NCBI GenBank assembly: GCA_018714405.1
Contig: DVNM01000002.1
Coordinates: 62,001-126,000 of the forward strand
DNA from: Scybalenecus merdavium
GTDB lineage: Bacteria > Bacillota > Clostridia > Oscillospirales > Acutalibacteraceae
Reading direction: 5' to 3'
Length of the DNA: 64,000 bases
Shown: positions 50,236 through 59,404 of the stretch, piece by piece
How positions within the stretch are numbered: position 1 is the first letter of the stretch
Layout: the number at the start of each line of letters is the position of its first letter
Program-made: the position numbers and the translations under genes
Notes under the pieces: generated by a model
What the model was told of the DNA's origin: nothing
The model's database searches: none
The model's input: only the letters and a program-made list of their open reading frames with translations

Positions 50236-51551
50236 CCATTGTGGGCAGGCCGAATGTCGGCAAGTCTACGCTGTTCAATAAGCTGGTCGGCCGGCGTATG
50301 TCCATTGTAGACGATACGCCCGGCGTCACGCGCGACCGTATTTACGGCGACTGCGAGTGGCTCGGCCATACCTTTTTGCTGGTGGATACCGGTGGTATCG
50401 AACCGAACACGACCGATACGATTTTGGCACAGATGCGTACACAGGCCGAGGTGGCGATCGATACGGCCGATGCTATCATTTTTGTCACGGATCTGAAAAG
50501 CGGCGTTGTGGCCACCGACCACGAGGTAGCCTCTATGCTGCAAAAAAGCGGCAAGCCGGTCATTTTGTGTGTTAACAAGTGCGACTCGATTGGCGAGCCT
50601 GACCCCGCATTTTATGAATTTTATAACCTTGGCCTCGGCGACCCGTTTCCGGTCTCTGCTGCCCACGGCCACGGCACCGGCGATTTGCTGGATGAAGTGC
50701 TGAAATATCTGCCGGAATCCTCCGAAGAAGAGGAAGAGGACGACGCGATCCGTGTAGCTGTGATCGGCAAGCCGAACGCCGGCAAATCCTCGCTTATCAA
50801 CCGTATCTGCGGCCAGGAGCGGGTGATCGTATCCGATATTGCCGGTACCACGCGTGATTCGATCGACACAGAAGTGGAAAATGAGGACGGCCGGTTCGTA
50901 TTCATTGATACGGCCGGCATACGCCGCCGCAGCCGCGTTTCGGATTCTATAGAGAAATATTCCATCATCCGCGCCAAAATGGCCGTGGAGCGCGCCACAG
51001 TCTGCGTCATCATGATCGACGCAACGGAGGGCTTTACAGAGCAGGATTCCAAGGTGGCCGGCATCGCCTGCGAAAACGGCAAAGCGTGTATCATCGCCGT
51101 TAATAAATGGGACGCCGTTGAAAAAGACGGAAAAACGATGGATACATTCCGACGGGAACTGATGCAGGATTTCAGCTTCATGAGCTATGCACCCATCATC
51201 TTTATTTCTGCAAAAACCGGGCAACGTATCGACCGGCTGATGAAGCTGATCAAGTTTGTTGACGACCAGAATTCCATCCGCATTTCCACCGGCAATCTGA
51301 ACACCATTCTGGCGCACGCCACAGCGCGCGTGCAGCCGCCGACCGATAAGGGACGCCGACTGAAGATCTATTACATGACGCAGGCATCCACGCGGCCGCC
51401 GACATTTGTCTGCTTTGTTAACAATGCAGAGTTGTTTCACTTTTCTTACCAGCGTTATTTGGAAAACCAGATCCGTGAAGTATTTGGACTTGAAGGCACG
51501 CCGGTCAAATTTGTGATCCGTGAGCGTTCAGAAGGGAAGAACAAACGATGA
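50217..51551 (+). CDS. der: Ribosome biogenesis GTPase Der
   Basis: Double GTPase for 50S assembly. 444 residues. First G domain: GRPNVGKSTLFN near 9 and DTGGIEPN near 56; second: GKPNAGKSSLIN near 183, DTAGIRRRSRV near 231 and NKWDAVEK near 297. The C-terminal KH-like domain is present. It overlaps the DUF512 gene and plsY. Confidence 0.96.
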   Translation: MSKPVVAIVGRPNVGKSTLFNKLVGRRMSIVDDTPGVTRDRIYGDCEWLGHTFLLVDTGGIEPNTTDTILAQMRTQAEVAIDTADAIIFVTDLKSGVVATDHEVASMLQKSGKPVILCVNKCDSIGEPDPAFYEFYNLGLGDPFPVSAAHGHGTGDLLDEVLKYLPESSEEEEEDDAIRVAVIGKPNAGKSSLINRICGQERVIVSDIAGTTRDSIDTEVENEDGRFVFIDTAGIRRRSRVSDSIEKYSIIRAKMAVERATVCVIMIDATEGFTEQDSKVAGIACENGKACIIAVNKWDAVEKDGKTMDTFRRELMQDFSFMSYAPIIFISAKTGQRIDRLMKLIKFVDDQNSIRISTGNLNTILAHATARVQPPTDKGRRLKIYYMTQASTRPPTFVCFVNNAELFHFSYQRYLENQIREVFGLEGTPVKFVIRERSEGKNKR

Positions 51552-52201
51552 ACACTGGACTGATCCTGCAGGCTGTATGTGTGGCTGTTATCTCTTATCT
51601 GCTTGGCAGCGTAAACTTTTCCATCCTTTTGAGCCGCCGTTTAGAAAAACACGATATTCGTGAATCCGGCAGCGGCAACGCCGGCTCTACCAATATGCTG
51701 CGTACTTACGGCAAAAAGTATGCCGCGCTGACGATGCTGGGCGATATGCTGAAAGTGGCGGTCGCCATCGGCATTGCCGTGCTGATATTCGGGCAGGCGC
51801 TTTTTCAGGAAAACAGTGCGCTTATCAAGTCTTTTGCAGGTTTTTTCTGTGTGCTTGGCCACATTTTTCCCGTCTATTTTAAATTCAAAGGCGGCAAGGG
51901 CGTGGCAACAGCCGGTGGTATGGTGCTTTTGATCGACTGGCGTATCGGTCTGATCCTTTTGGCTATATTTATCATTACAGTGGCGATCACGCGCTGGGTA
52001 TCGCTTGGTTCCATTATTATGGCTGTGCTCTACCCGGTTTTGACTTACGCATTTCACCGCAGCTGGCTGCTTACACTGATCGCTGTGCTGTTTGCCGTTA
52101 TCGTCATAGCCAAACATGCTGAAAATATTCGCCGCATATTCAGGGGCACTGAAAATAAAATTTCTTTCTCCAAGTCCGGTAAAGAAAATGACAAAAAGTA
52201 A
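51548..52201 (+). CDS. plsY: Acyl-phosphate glycerol-3-phosphate acyltransferase
   Basis: First acylation step of phospholipid synthesis at the membrane. 217 residues with five hydrophobic helices. The conserved loops are LGSVNFSILLSRR near 16, SGSGNAGSTNMLRTYGKKYA near 39-58 and HIFPVYFKFKGGKGVATAGG near 105-124. Coupled to der by a 4-base overlap; a terminator follows. Confidence 0.95.
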   Translation: MNTGLILQAVCVAVISYLLGSVNFSILLSRRLEKHDIRESGSGNAGSTNMLRTYGKKYAALTMLGDMLKVAVAIGIAVLIFGQALFQENSALIKSFAGFFCVLGHIFPVYFKFKGGKGVATAGGMVLLIDWRIGLILLAIFIITVAITRWVSLGSIIMAVLYPVLTYAFHRSWLLTLIAVLFAVIVIAKHAENIRRIFRGTENKISFSKSGKENDKK

Positions 52202-52227
52202 AGAGCCGCGTCTGCGGCTCTTTTTTA
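52201..52227 (+). terminator. Terminator of plsY
   Basis: AAGAGCCGC / GCGGCTCTT stem, GTCT loop, T6 tail. On the minus strand it lies after the dehydrogenase gene. Confidence 0.9.
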
Positions 52228-52234
52228 CAGCGAT

Positions 52235-53194
52235 TTATGGATTTACCACATTTTGCGGCGCACCGTTTAAATAGCATTCTATGTTCTTTACTAAAATGTC
52301 GATCAAACGCCTGCGCGTTTCTACAGCCGCCCAGGCAATATGCGGCGTAATGTAACAATTTTTTGCGCTCAGCAGTGGATTTTTCGGGTCGCTCGGTTCT
52401 TTTTTCAGCACGTCCAGGCCGGCTGCGGCGATACGGCCGCTGTTCAAAGCATCAGCCAAAGCCTGTTCATCCACGACCGGTCCGCGCGAAGTGTTGATCA
52501 GAATCGCGCTTTTTTTCATTTTAGCAATGTTTTGCGCATTGATCAGGTTTTCTGTTTCCGGTGTCAGCGGGCAGTGGCAAGTGATGATGTCCGCCGTGCG
52601 CAGCAGTTCATCCAGTTCCACAAAGCGCAGAGTCTGCAGTGCGCCTTTTTCTTTTGGGCGCGGTGCGTAGGCGAGCACCTGCATGCCGAATGCTTCGGCG
52701 ATCTCTGCCACACGGCGGCCGATGCTGCCAAAGCCGATAATACCGATCGATTTGCCACGCAGTTCAAATATCTGCGTTTTTGTAAAGCAGAAGTCAGGGC
52801 AGCTGCTCCACTCGCCGTCTTTTACGGCGCGGTCGTGCAGGGTAACGCCGTCTGCAATTTCCAGGATAAAAGCAAAAACCAGCTGCGCAACACCGTCTGT
52901 AGAGTAAGAGGGAATGTTGCACACGGTAATGCCTTTTTCTTTGGCGGCCTGGCAATCGATTACATTGTAGCCAGTGGACTGCAGACCAATGTATTTCAGT
53001 TTTGGCAGCTGGTCCAATATCTGTTTGGTAATTACGGTTTTGTTGACCAACAGAATTTCGGCGTCTTTTGCGCGCAGCACGATTTCTTCAGGTGCTGTGC
53101 GTGCATAGGTGGTAAGCGTTCCGAATTTTTCCAGTGCTTTCCAGGAAAGATCGCCCGGGTTGGTCGTATATGCGTCTAAATTTACGATCTGCAT
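52235..53194 (-). CDS. D-2-hydroxyacid dehydrogenase (NAD-dependent)
   Basis: 319 residues. The Rossmann loop IGIIGFGSIGRRVAEIAEAF near 146-165 binds NAD; the catalytic Arg is in NTSRGPVVDEQAL near 232, Glu in LDVLKKEP near 258 and His in ITPHIAWA near 282. It fits the glycerate/lactate-type dehydrogenases (often called hydroxypyruvate reductase); the substrate is not clear. ATG 53194 is preferred because GGGAG lies 8-9 bases upstream; the GTG at 53203 overlaps that site. Confidence 0.92.
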   Translation of the reverse strand: MQIVNLDAYTTNPGDLSWKALEKFGTLTTYARTAPEEIVLRAKDAEILLVNKTVITKQILDQLPKLKYIGLQSTGYNVIDCQAAKEKGITVCNIPSYSTDGVAQLVFAFILEIADGVTLHDRAVKDGEWSSCPDFCFTKTQIFELRGKSIGIIGFGSIGRRVAEIAEAFGMQVLAYAPRPKEKGALQTLRFVELDELLRTADIITCHCPLTPETENLINAQNIAKMKKSAILINTSRGPVVDEQALADALNSGRIAAAGLDVLKKEPSDPKNPLLSAKNCYITPHIAWAAVETRRRLIDILVKNIECYLNGAPQNVVNP

Positions 53195-53250
53195 CTGTAT
53201 CACTCCCTGGTTTGATTATAGCTTTTTCAAAATAAAAAAGCAATAAATTG

Positions 53251-53279
53251 TTGTGCGGCGCCGGATATTCCAGTATAAT
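53251..53279 (+). promoter_or_regulatory. Promoter upstream of cwlD
   Basis: TTGTGC (53251-53256) and TATAAT (53274-53279), 17-base spacer. It looks like a vegetative promoter, although cwlD homologues are sporulation genes; it may mainly serve radA. Confidence 0.65.
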
Positions 53280-53306
53280 AAAGGCATATAATGATTTGGT
53301 GATTCC

Positions 53307-54008
53307 ATGAAGAAAGCCAAAATCATTTTGCTGGTCGTTGTGTTTACGTTTGTAGCGTGTCTGAGCATGAATTACGGCCTGGAACACGCCTCCATGACTT
53401 CTGACACGGTTCTGCACAGCTATTATACGATCGTGATCGACGCCGGGCACGGCGGCCGTGACGCCGGCACTGTAGCGGCGGACGGTACGCTGGAAAAGGA
53501 CATTAATCTTTCCATAGCGCTTGCGCTTTATGACTTTGTGCGTGTGCTTGGCCTGCAGAGCGTGATGCTGCGCGATACAGACGAACAGGTCTATGACCCG
53601 GACGAAAGCCGGGATCATTCTGATTTGTATACGCGCCTGGAAAGGATCAATGCGGTCGAAAATGCAGCGCTCGTTTCGATCCACCAAAATCACTTTACCG
53701 ATGAAAGCGAGTGGGGGCTGCAGGTTTTTTATTCGCCGAATGACGAGGAAAGCCCGCTCCTGGCCGATTCCATCCAGCTGCTCAACCAGAAATTCCTGCA
53801 AAGCGGCAACACGCGTGTTACAAAAAAGAGCGACGACAGTTACTATATCCTTTACCGCGCCGAAGCGCCGTCTGTTATGGTGGAGTGCGGTTTTATGAGC
53901 AACTATGCTGAAAACAATCATTTAAAAGACCCGCGTTACCAGCGGTTGCTGGCTTGTGTGATCGGTGTCGGAATTTTAGAATGGGGCGTTCAAATTGGCG
54001 AAAAATAA
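53307..54008 (+). CDS. cwlD: N-acetylmuramoyl-L-alanine amidase, CwlD family
   Basis: 233 residues. A signal/anchor helix (about 4-22) leads to an amidase_3 domain: IDAGHGGRDAGT near 47 with the first zinc His, then Glu in TLEKDINLS near 65, SIHQNHF near 128 and MVECGFMSN near 192 with the catalytic Glu. CwlD removes side chains to start the muramic lactam of the spore cortex, needed for germination. Given the length and family pattern this is the likely role. The stop overlaps the radA start. Confidence 0.85.
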   Translation: MKKAKIILLVVVFTFVACLSMNYGLEHASMTSDTVLHSYYTIVIDAGHGGRDAGTVAADGTLEKDINLSIALALYDFVRVLGLQSVMLRDTDEQVYDPDESRDHSDLYTRLERINAVENAALVSIHQNHFTDESEWGLQVFYSPNDEESPLLADSIQLLNQKFLQSGNTRVTKKSDDSYYILYRAEAPSVMVECGFMSNYAENNHLKDPRYQRLLACVIGVGILEWGVQIGEK

Positions 54009-55353
54009 AAGCATTTATGTGTGCCGTGCCTGCGGCTATGAAAGCGTTAAGTGGCTCGGCAGGTGCCCGTCCTGCGGCGAATGGAACACATTTGAAGAGA
54101 CGGTAAAAAGCGAAGCAAAGCCGTCTGTGGTCGCGCTGACGGGCGAATCGGTCCAGCGTTTAAGCGACATCTCGGGCGAGCAGAATGTGCGTATATCGAC
54201 CGGTATCCGTGAATTTGACCGTGTGCTCGGCGGCGGTATCGTCGGCGGCAGTATTTCCCTTTTAAGCGGCGATCCCGGCATCGGAAAATCCACCATTTTG
54301 CTGCAGATGTGCGAAACACTCGGCAGTCAGGAAAAAATCCTGTACGTCAGCGGGGAAGAGTCAGCGCACCAGATCAAACTGCGTGCTGACCGCCTTGGCG
54401 TACATACGGACAAGCTCTACATCTATGCGCAAAACGATGTTTCGTCGATCATTCAGGCCATTCAGTCTGAAAAGCCTGCCGTGGTGATCATTGACTCCAT
54501 TCAAACGATGGTTTACGACCAGGTGGCGTCTTCAGCCGGCAGTGTTACGCAGGTGCGCGAATCGACCAATTTGTTTATGCACACAGCCAAGAGCCTTTCG
54601 ATCCCGATTTTTATCGTCGGCCATGTCAACAAAGACGGTGCCATCGCAGGGCCGAAAGTTCTGGAACACATTGTAGACACAGTGCTTTACTTTGAAGGCG
54701 AGCGCAACCACGCTTACCGTATTTTGCGCGCGGTAAAAAACCGCTTTGGTTCTACCAACGAAATAGGTGTGTTTGAGATGGGGGAGCATGGCCTGAAAGA
54801 AGTGGAAAACCCTTCGCTCATGATGATTTCCGGCCGGCCGAAAAACACAAGCGGCACCTGTGTGGCCTGCGTCATGGAGGGTTCACGTCCGATTCTGGCG
54901 GAGGTACAGGGGTTGGTGGCCGCCACCGGCTTTGGAACACCGCGGCGTATGAGCACCGGCTTTGACTATAACCGCATGAACATGCTGATCGCCGTTTTGG
55001 AAAAACGCGCCGGTTATTTCTTTAACAATACCGACTGCTACATAAATGTCGTTGGCGGATTATATCTGGACGAGCCGGCCGTTGATTTAACGGTTGCTTT
55101 GGCGCTTGTTTCTTCGCTGAAAGACCAGGTCGTAAATGATAAACTTATCGCATTCGGCGAAATCGGCCTGGCTGGAGAGATACGCGCCGTACACAACTGT
55201 GAACAGCGTGTGCACGAGGCGGTGCGCCTTGGCTTTGAGCACTGCGTCATTCCGTTTCATAACTATAAATCCCTGTCTTCTGAACTGAAAAAACAGGCCG
55301 ATCTGATCCCGGTGCGCACTATTCGTGATGCTTTTGCCGCTTCTGTTGAGTGA
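53995..55353 (+). CDS. radA: DNA repair protein RadA
   Basis: 452 residues. A branch-migration helicase in recombination. N-terminal zinc finger CRACGYESVKWLGRCPSCGEW at 10-30 (21 residues, cysteines 10, 13, 24, 27), Walker A SGDPGIGKSTILLQ near 91, the RadA-specific KNRFGSTNE near 246, and a C-terminal Lon-like domain. The start is a TTG at 53995 inside the end of cwlD; this reading gives the normal N-terminus. Confidence 0.94.
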   Translation: MAKNKSIYVCRACGYESVKWLGRCPSCGEWNTFEETVKSEAKPSVVALTGESVQRLSDISGEQNVRISTGIREFDRVLGGGIVGGSISLLSGDPGIGKSTILLQMCETLGSQEKILYVSGEESAHQIKLRADRLGVHTDKLYIYAQNDVSSIIQAIQSEKPAVVIIDSIQTMVYDQVASSAGSVTQVRESTNLFMHTAKSLSIPIFIVGHVNKDGAIAGPKVLEHIVDTVLYFEGERNHAYRILRAVKNRFGSTNEIGVFEMGEHGLKEVENPSLMMISGRPKNTSGTCVACVMEGSRPILAEVQGLVAATGFGTPRRMSTGFDYNRMNMLIAVLEKRAGYFFNNTDCYINVVGGLYLDEPAVDLTVALALVSSLKDQVVNDKLIAFGEIGLAGEIRAVHNCEQRVHEAVRLGFEHCVIPFHNYKSLSSELKKQADLIPVRTIRDAFAASVE

Positions 55354-55370
55354 CTGTAAGGGCTGTAAAT

Positions 55371-55895
55371 ATGGGAACAGGCATTCTGGTTTGCGGTTTG
55401 AACGGCGCCGGAAAGAGCACGCTGGGAAAAGCGCTTGCTGAGAAGCTGCATTTTTATTTTATAGACGATGAAGAACTCTATTTTTCTAAAACAGATTCCG
55501 ATTATATTTACGCTTCTCCCTGTACGCACGAAGAGGCTGAGAAACGGCTGTTTCATAAAATGCAAGCGCATGAAAATTTTGTCCTTGCTTCTGTAAAAGG
55601 CGACTACGGCGCGCTTTTTTATCCGTTTATCCAGTATACTATATGGATCGACACGCCGAAGGATATTCGTCTGCAACGAGTCAAAAATCGGTCTTTTCAA
55701 AAATTTGGCAGCAGAATCCTGCCCGGCGGAGATTTGTATGAAAAGGAAAAAACGTTTTTTGAATTTGTTTCCTCTAGAGAGAAAAATACAGTTGAAAAAC
55801 AGCTTGGTAAATTAACTTGCCCTGTTATTAAAGTAGATGGAATGAACTCGATTGAAAAAAATCTGGCTTTTATTCTAAAGCAAATGCATGTATGA
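55371..55895 (+). CDS. P-loop kinase-like protein
   Basis: 174 residues. GILVCGLNGAGKSTLGKALA at 4-23 is a Walker A loop; FYFIDDEELYF near 30 has acidic residues as in small-molecule kinases; VLASVKGDYG near 76 and IWIDTPKDIRLQRVKNRS near 93-110 follow the shikimate/adenylate kinase layout. The substrate is unknown. The ATG at 55371 is chosen over 55350, which lies at the radA stop. The gene is more AT-rich than radA, and with the next gene looks like an added pair. Confidence 0.75.
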   Translation: MGTGILVCGLNGAGKSTLGKALAEKLHFYFIDDEELYFSKTDSDYIYASPCTHEEAEKRLFHKMQAHENFVLASVKGDYGALFYPFIQYTIWIDTPKDIRLQRVKNRSFQKFGSRILPGGDLYEKEKTFFEFVSSREKNTVEKQLGKLTCPVIKVDGMNSIEKNLAFILKQMHV

Positions 55896-56384
55896 AAAAT
55901 GCTATCCCGTACAGTAAATTCGATATGGAAATCAAACAGTTAACCGATAATTTAGAAAAAAAGACGTGTGGCAAGAATCATTTTGGAAGCACTTCTGGAG
56001 TGGTTCCAAAAGTCAAAGGCGCGGGAAAAATATATTGCTGCCAGTACCAACAAAATATTTTTTGGCGCTTATGACAAAGAAAGACCTGTGGGATTTTTAT
56101 ATCTTAAAGAAACCAGTAAAGACACCGTGGAATTGTATGTTATGGGTGTTTTAAAAGATTACCAGCGACAAGGTATTGGCCGGAATTTGTTCCAAAGTGC
56201 TGTACTCGCTGTACGTGAAATGGGCTTTTCTTTCATTCAAGTAAAGACAGTCCAAATGGGAAAATATGAACAGTATGACCGAACAAACAAGTTTTATCTT
56301 TCTTTAGGATTTAAAGAATTTGAAGTGTTCCCTACACTATGGAGTAAAAGAAACCCCTGTCAGATATACATTATGCGTTTATAA
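55892..56384 (+). pseudogene. GNAT acetyltransferase gene with one frameshift
   Basis: The frame from ATG 55892 gives MEIKQLTDNLEKK (from 55925), then turns to nonsense; the frame from 55968 gives ARIILEALLEWFQKSKAREK and a full GNAT domain with the acetyl-CoA loop KDYQRQGIGRNLFQSAV near its middle and FYLSLGFKEFEVF. Removing one A from the A7 run at 55956-55962 joins the two as EKRRVARIILEA. Thus a single protein of about 163 residues was encoded. The start overlaps the previous stop, so the pair is coupled. It may be a sequencing error, a slippage site, or a broken gene. Confidence 0.75.
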
Positions 56385-56407
56385 TTTTATAAATCGTTTA
56401 AAAGCAG

Positions 56408-56439
56408 AAAAAGAGTGTGACCAAAGTCACACTCTTTTT
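56408..56439. terminator. Bidirectional terminator between GNAT gene and dapB
   Basis: Perfect 14-bp stem: arms 56408-56421 and 56426-56439, CAAA loop, A-run and T-run at the two ends. Confidence 0.92.
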
Positions 56440-56452
56440 GTACATCATGATT

Positions 56453-57205
56453 TTAACCGATCAGGTCTTTCATAGAATAGAGACCGGCCGGTTTGCCGCA
56501 CATGAACATGGCTGCGTTTACAGCGCCTACGGCAAACAGTTCTTTGCTGCGTGCCGAATGGGAAAGGGTGATGATCTCATCACGGCCGGCAAAAATGATT
56601 TCATGTTCACCGACAATTGTACCGCCGCGCACGGCATGCAGGCCAATTTCGTCTTTGGTGCGTTTTTGGCGCTTGGCGTGACGGTCGTACTCGTAATGCA
56701 TCGGGTGGTCCTCCACCTCGCAGATCGCATCCGCCAGCATCAGCGCCGTGCCGCTCGGTGCGTCGATCTTTTGGTTATGGTGCTTTTCGATGATCTCAAT
56801 ATCAAAATCATCGCCCAGGATCTTTGCGGCCGTCTTGGCCAGTTCGGCCAAAAGATTAATACCAAGGCTCATATTGTAGGTAAAGAACACGGCCGTGTTT
56901 TCAGATGCGGCGCGGATCGCTTCTTTTTGTTCATCCGAATAACCCGTTGTACCGATTACAAGCGGAATGTTCTTTTCCTGCGCATAGGCGAGCAGATCGG
57001 GCAAAACGGCTGGGTTTGAAAAGTCAATGATAACGTCTACATCTTCCTTGCACTGCGCGATCGTTTTGTAAACGGGGTACATATCGTTCGGTGTGTCGTT
57101 AAAATCCACACCGGCGACAACTTCTGCATTTTCACGGTCGCAGATCAGGCCGGTGATGACCTTGCCCATTTTTCCGTTGCAGCCGCTGATCAGAACTTTT
57201 GTCAT
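56453..57205 (-). CDS. dapB: 4-Hydroxy-tetrahydrodipicolinate reductase
   Basis: NAD(P)H-dependent second committed step to diaminopimelate and lysine. 250 residues. ISGCNGKMGKVITGL at 6-20 binds the cofactor; IEKHHNQKIDAPSGTALMLAD near 137 is the active-site motif with catalytic His and Lys. Last gene of the asd-dapA-dapB operon. Diaminopimelate also feeds cell wall and, through dipicolinate, the spore core. Confidence 0.96.
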   Translation of the reverse strand: MTKVLISGCNGKMGKVITGLICDRENAEVVAGVDFNDTPNDMYPVYKTIAQCKEDVDVIIDFSNPAVLPDLLAYAQEKNIPLVIGTTGYSDEQKEAIRAASENTAVFFTYNMSLGINLLAELAKTAAKILGDDFDIEIIEKHHNQKIDAPSGTALMLADAICEVEDHPMHYEYDRHAKRQKRTKDEIGLHAVRGGTIVGEHEIIFAGRDEIITLSHSARSKELFAVGAVNAAMFMCGKPAGLYSMKDLIG

Positions 57206-57240
57206 GGAAACTTCCTCTTTCTTACAAACTTACAAAATAC

Positions 57241-58131
57241 TTACTGGATCAAACCGTATTTCTTCATCACATCAGCCAGGTGCGCCTTGTTTGCCTCGCT
57301 CATTTCATAAAGCGGCAAACGGCAGGGACCGGCTTCAAAACCGGTCAGATTCAGCGCTTCCTTGACCGGAATCGGGTTTACATCACAGAACAGGGCGTTT
57401 GCAAGCTCCAGATATTTGGCCTGCAGAGCGGTCGACTTAGCGGCGTCGCCGTCGAGATAAGCCTGCACAATGTCGTGTGTTTCCTGCGGCATAACGTTAG
57501 AAAGTACCGAAATGACGCCTTTGCCGCCGCAGGCGAGGATCGGTGTGATCTGATCGTCGTTGCCGCTCCAGATGTTCAGCTCATCGCCGCAAAGCGCATG
57601 GATCTTCATGATTTGGGAAATGTTGCCGCTGGCTTCTTTTACACCGTTTACAAGCGGGTGCTTAGAAAGCTCCAGCGCCGTATCCGGCAGAATGTTCACG
57701 CCGGTTCTGGAAGGCACGTTGTAAAGAATGACCGGCTTATCCACAGCGTCGGCAATAGCGGTAAAATGTGCCACAAGACCGCGCTGCGAAGTTTTGTTGT
57801 AGTAGGGGGTGACCAGCAAAACTGCGTCTGCGCCAAGGCTGCAGGCCTCTTTGGAAAGGTCGATCGCGTAGGCCGTGTCGTTGCTGCCGGTACCGGCGAT
57901 CACCGGCACGCGGCCGGCTGTGTAATCAATGCAGCACTTAATGACTTCGCGGTGTTCCTCATCTGTTAACGTAGAAGATTCACCGGTCGTGCCGCAGATG
58001 ATAATAGCGTCTGTGTGGTTGTTGATCTGAAAATCGATCAGCTTCTTTAAAGCATCGTAATTTACGCTGCCGTCTTCATACATTGGCGTAACAATGGCTA
58101 CGCCTGCACCTGTAAATATTGGCTTTTTCAT
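57241..58131 (-). CDS. dapA: 4-Hydroxy-tetrahydrodipicolinate synthase
   Basis: Condenses pyruvate with aspartate semialdehyde. 296 residues. GTTGESSTLTDEEH near 47, YNVPSRTGVNI near 138 (catalytic Tyr), and the Schiff-base Lys in GVKEASGNI near 165. Its product is used by DapB, encoded 35 bases downstream. Confidence 0.96.
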   Translation of the reverse strand: MKKPIFTGAGVAIVTPMYEDGSVNYDALKKLIDFQINNHTDAIIICGTTGESSTLTDEEHREVIKCCIDYTAGRVPVIAGTGSNDTAYAIDLSKEACSLGADAVLLVTPYYNKTSQRGLVAHFTAIADAVDKPVILYNVPSRTGVNILPDTALELSKHPLVNGVKEASGNISQIMKIHALCGDELNIWSGNDDQITPILACGGKGVISVLSNVMPQETHDIVQAYLDGDAAKSTALQAKYLELANALFCDVNPIPVKEALNLTGFEAGPCRLPLYEMSEANKAHLADVMKKYGLIQ

Positions 58132-58150
58132 CTATCTCTATCTCCTTATG

Positions 58151-59236
58151 TTAGTCAAAATAGCCTTCTGCAGCAAGCAGCTCAGCGAGCAGCACTGCGC
58201 CGCCGGCCGCGCCGCGCAGCGTGTTGTGGCTCAGGCAAACAAACTTGTAGTCGTACTGCGTATCTTCTCTGAGACGGCCGATCGAAATGGCCATGCCGTT
58301 TTCAAGCATTCTTTCCGATTTGATCTGCGGTCTGTCCGGTTCCGTAAAGTAATTCAGGAACTGTTTCGGCGCGCTAGGCAGCTCAAGCTGCTGCGGACGG
58401 CCTTTAAAGCTTTTCCAGACCTCGATCATCTGTTCGGCCGTGGGTTTCTTTTCAAAGTTTACAAAAACAGCTCCAAGATGGCCGTTGCTGACGGGAACAC
58501 GGATGCACTGCGCCGTGAAATTCGGCTTGCCGGCCGGTTTGATCACGCCGTCTTCCACCTTGCCCCAGATCTTCAGCGGCTCTTTTTCGCTCTTCTCTTC
58601 TTCGCCGCCGATGTAGGGGATAACGTTGTCGATCATTTCGGGCCAGGTGTCAAACGTTTTTCCGGCGCCGGAAATGGCCTGGTATGTGCACACCAAAACG
58701 TCTTTTACGCCAAATTCCTCATGCAGCGGATAAAGGGCGGGCACATAGCTCTGCAGCGAGCAGTTGGACTTAACGGCAATAAAGCCGCGTTTTGTGCCAA
58801 GGCGTTTTCTTTGGTCGGGGATCACATGGATGTGCTCGGCGTTCAGTTCCGGCACGACCATCGGTACGTCCGGTGTAAAGCGGTGCGCCGAGTTGTTGGA
58901 AACGACAGGGCATTCGTGCTTTGCGTAAGCCTCTTCCAGTGCTTTGATCTCATCTTTCTTCATATCTACGGCGCAGAATACAAAATCGACCATAGACGTG
59001 ATCTTTTCAATATCGTTCGTGGCGTCCAGCACAGTCAGATCAGCAGCTTTGGCAGGGATCTGCGTGTCCATGCACCATTTCTTGGCAACTGCTTCTTTGT
59101 AAGGTTTGCCGGCGCTTCTTGCACTGGCTGCCAGGCAGACCAGATCGAACCACGGGTGCTCGGCAAGCAGGGTAACAAACCTTTGTCCCACCATGCCGGT
59201 TGCGCCTACGACGCCGACTTTAAATTTTTTTGTCAT
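58151..59236 (-). CDS. asd: Aspartate-semialdehyde dehydrogenase, archaeal/fungal-type
   Basis: Reduces aspartyl phosphate to aspartate semialdehyde. 361 residues, longer than the usual bacterial enzyme. VGVVGATGMVGQRFVTLLAEH at 7-27 (quoted in part) binds NADP; the catalytic Cys is in VKSNCSLQSY near 154 and His in RVPVSNGHLGA near 246. The pattern LAASARSAGKPYKEAV near 37 and the length place it in the class typical of archaea and fungi, also found in some bacteria. First gene of the dap operon; GGAGG lies upstream. Confidence 0.93.
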   Translation of the reverse strand: MTKKFKVGVVGATGMVGQRFVTLLAEHPWFDLVCLAASARSAGKPYKEAVAKKWCMDTQIPAKAADLTVLDATNDIEKITSMVDFVFCAVDMKKDEIKALEEAYAKHECPVVSNNSAHRFTPDVPMVVPELNAEHIHVIPDQRKRLGTKRGFIAVKSNCSLQSYVPALYPLHEEFGVKDVLVCTYQAISGAGKTFDTWPEMIDNVIPYIGGEEEKSEKEPLKIWGKVEDGVIKPAGKPNFTAQCIRVPVSNGHLGAVFVNFEKKPTAEQMIEVWKSFKGRPQQLELPSAPKQFLNYFTEPDRPQIKSERMLENGMAISIGRLREDTQYDYKFVCLSHNTLRGAAGGAVLLAELLAAEGYFD

Positions 59237-59319
59237 TGTTGGACCTCCTAAAAAACACTTGTATTCAAACTGTGTTTAGAATATAATAGATGTTGCGCGA
59301 ACACAGACGGCAACAAGTT

Positions 59320-59347
59320 TTGTTTAAATAATCATATCACTTATACT
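59320..59347 (+). promoter_or_regulatory. Possible promoter of queA
   Basis: TTGTTT (59320-59325) and TATACT (59342-59347), 16-base spacer. It overlaps the asd promoter on the other strand. Confidence 0.5.
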
Positions 59348-59360
59348 ATATATATGTCAA
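59331..59360 (-). promoter_or_regulatory. Promoter of asd-dapA-dapB
   Basis: On the minus strand TTGACA (59355-59360) and TATGAT (59331-59336), 18-base spacer. The leader to the asd ATG is only about 90 bases, too short for a lysine riboswitch. Confidence 0.75.
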
Positions 59361-59404
59361 TTGTTAATTTAGGTTAAATTTCGCTGATATGTGGTGAAAA
59401 GTTT

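Noticed and set aside
50220..51440. A 406-residue minus-strand frame opposite der
   Set aside because: der has both GTPase domains intact; the opposite frame shows no recognisable domain.
59237..59404. Riboswitch or T-box before asd or queA
   Set aside because: The gap is only 168 bases, is shared by two divergent promoters, and shows no T-box or preQ1/lysine aptamer pattern that I could recognise.
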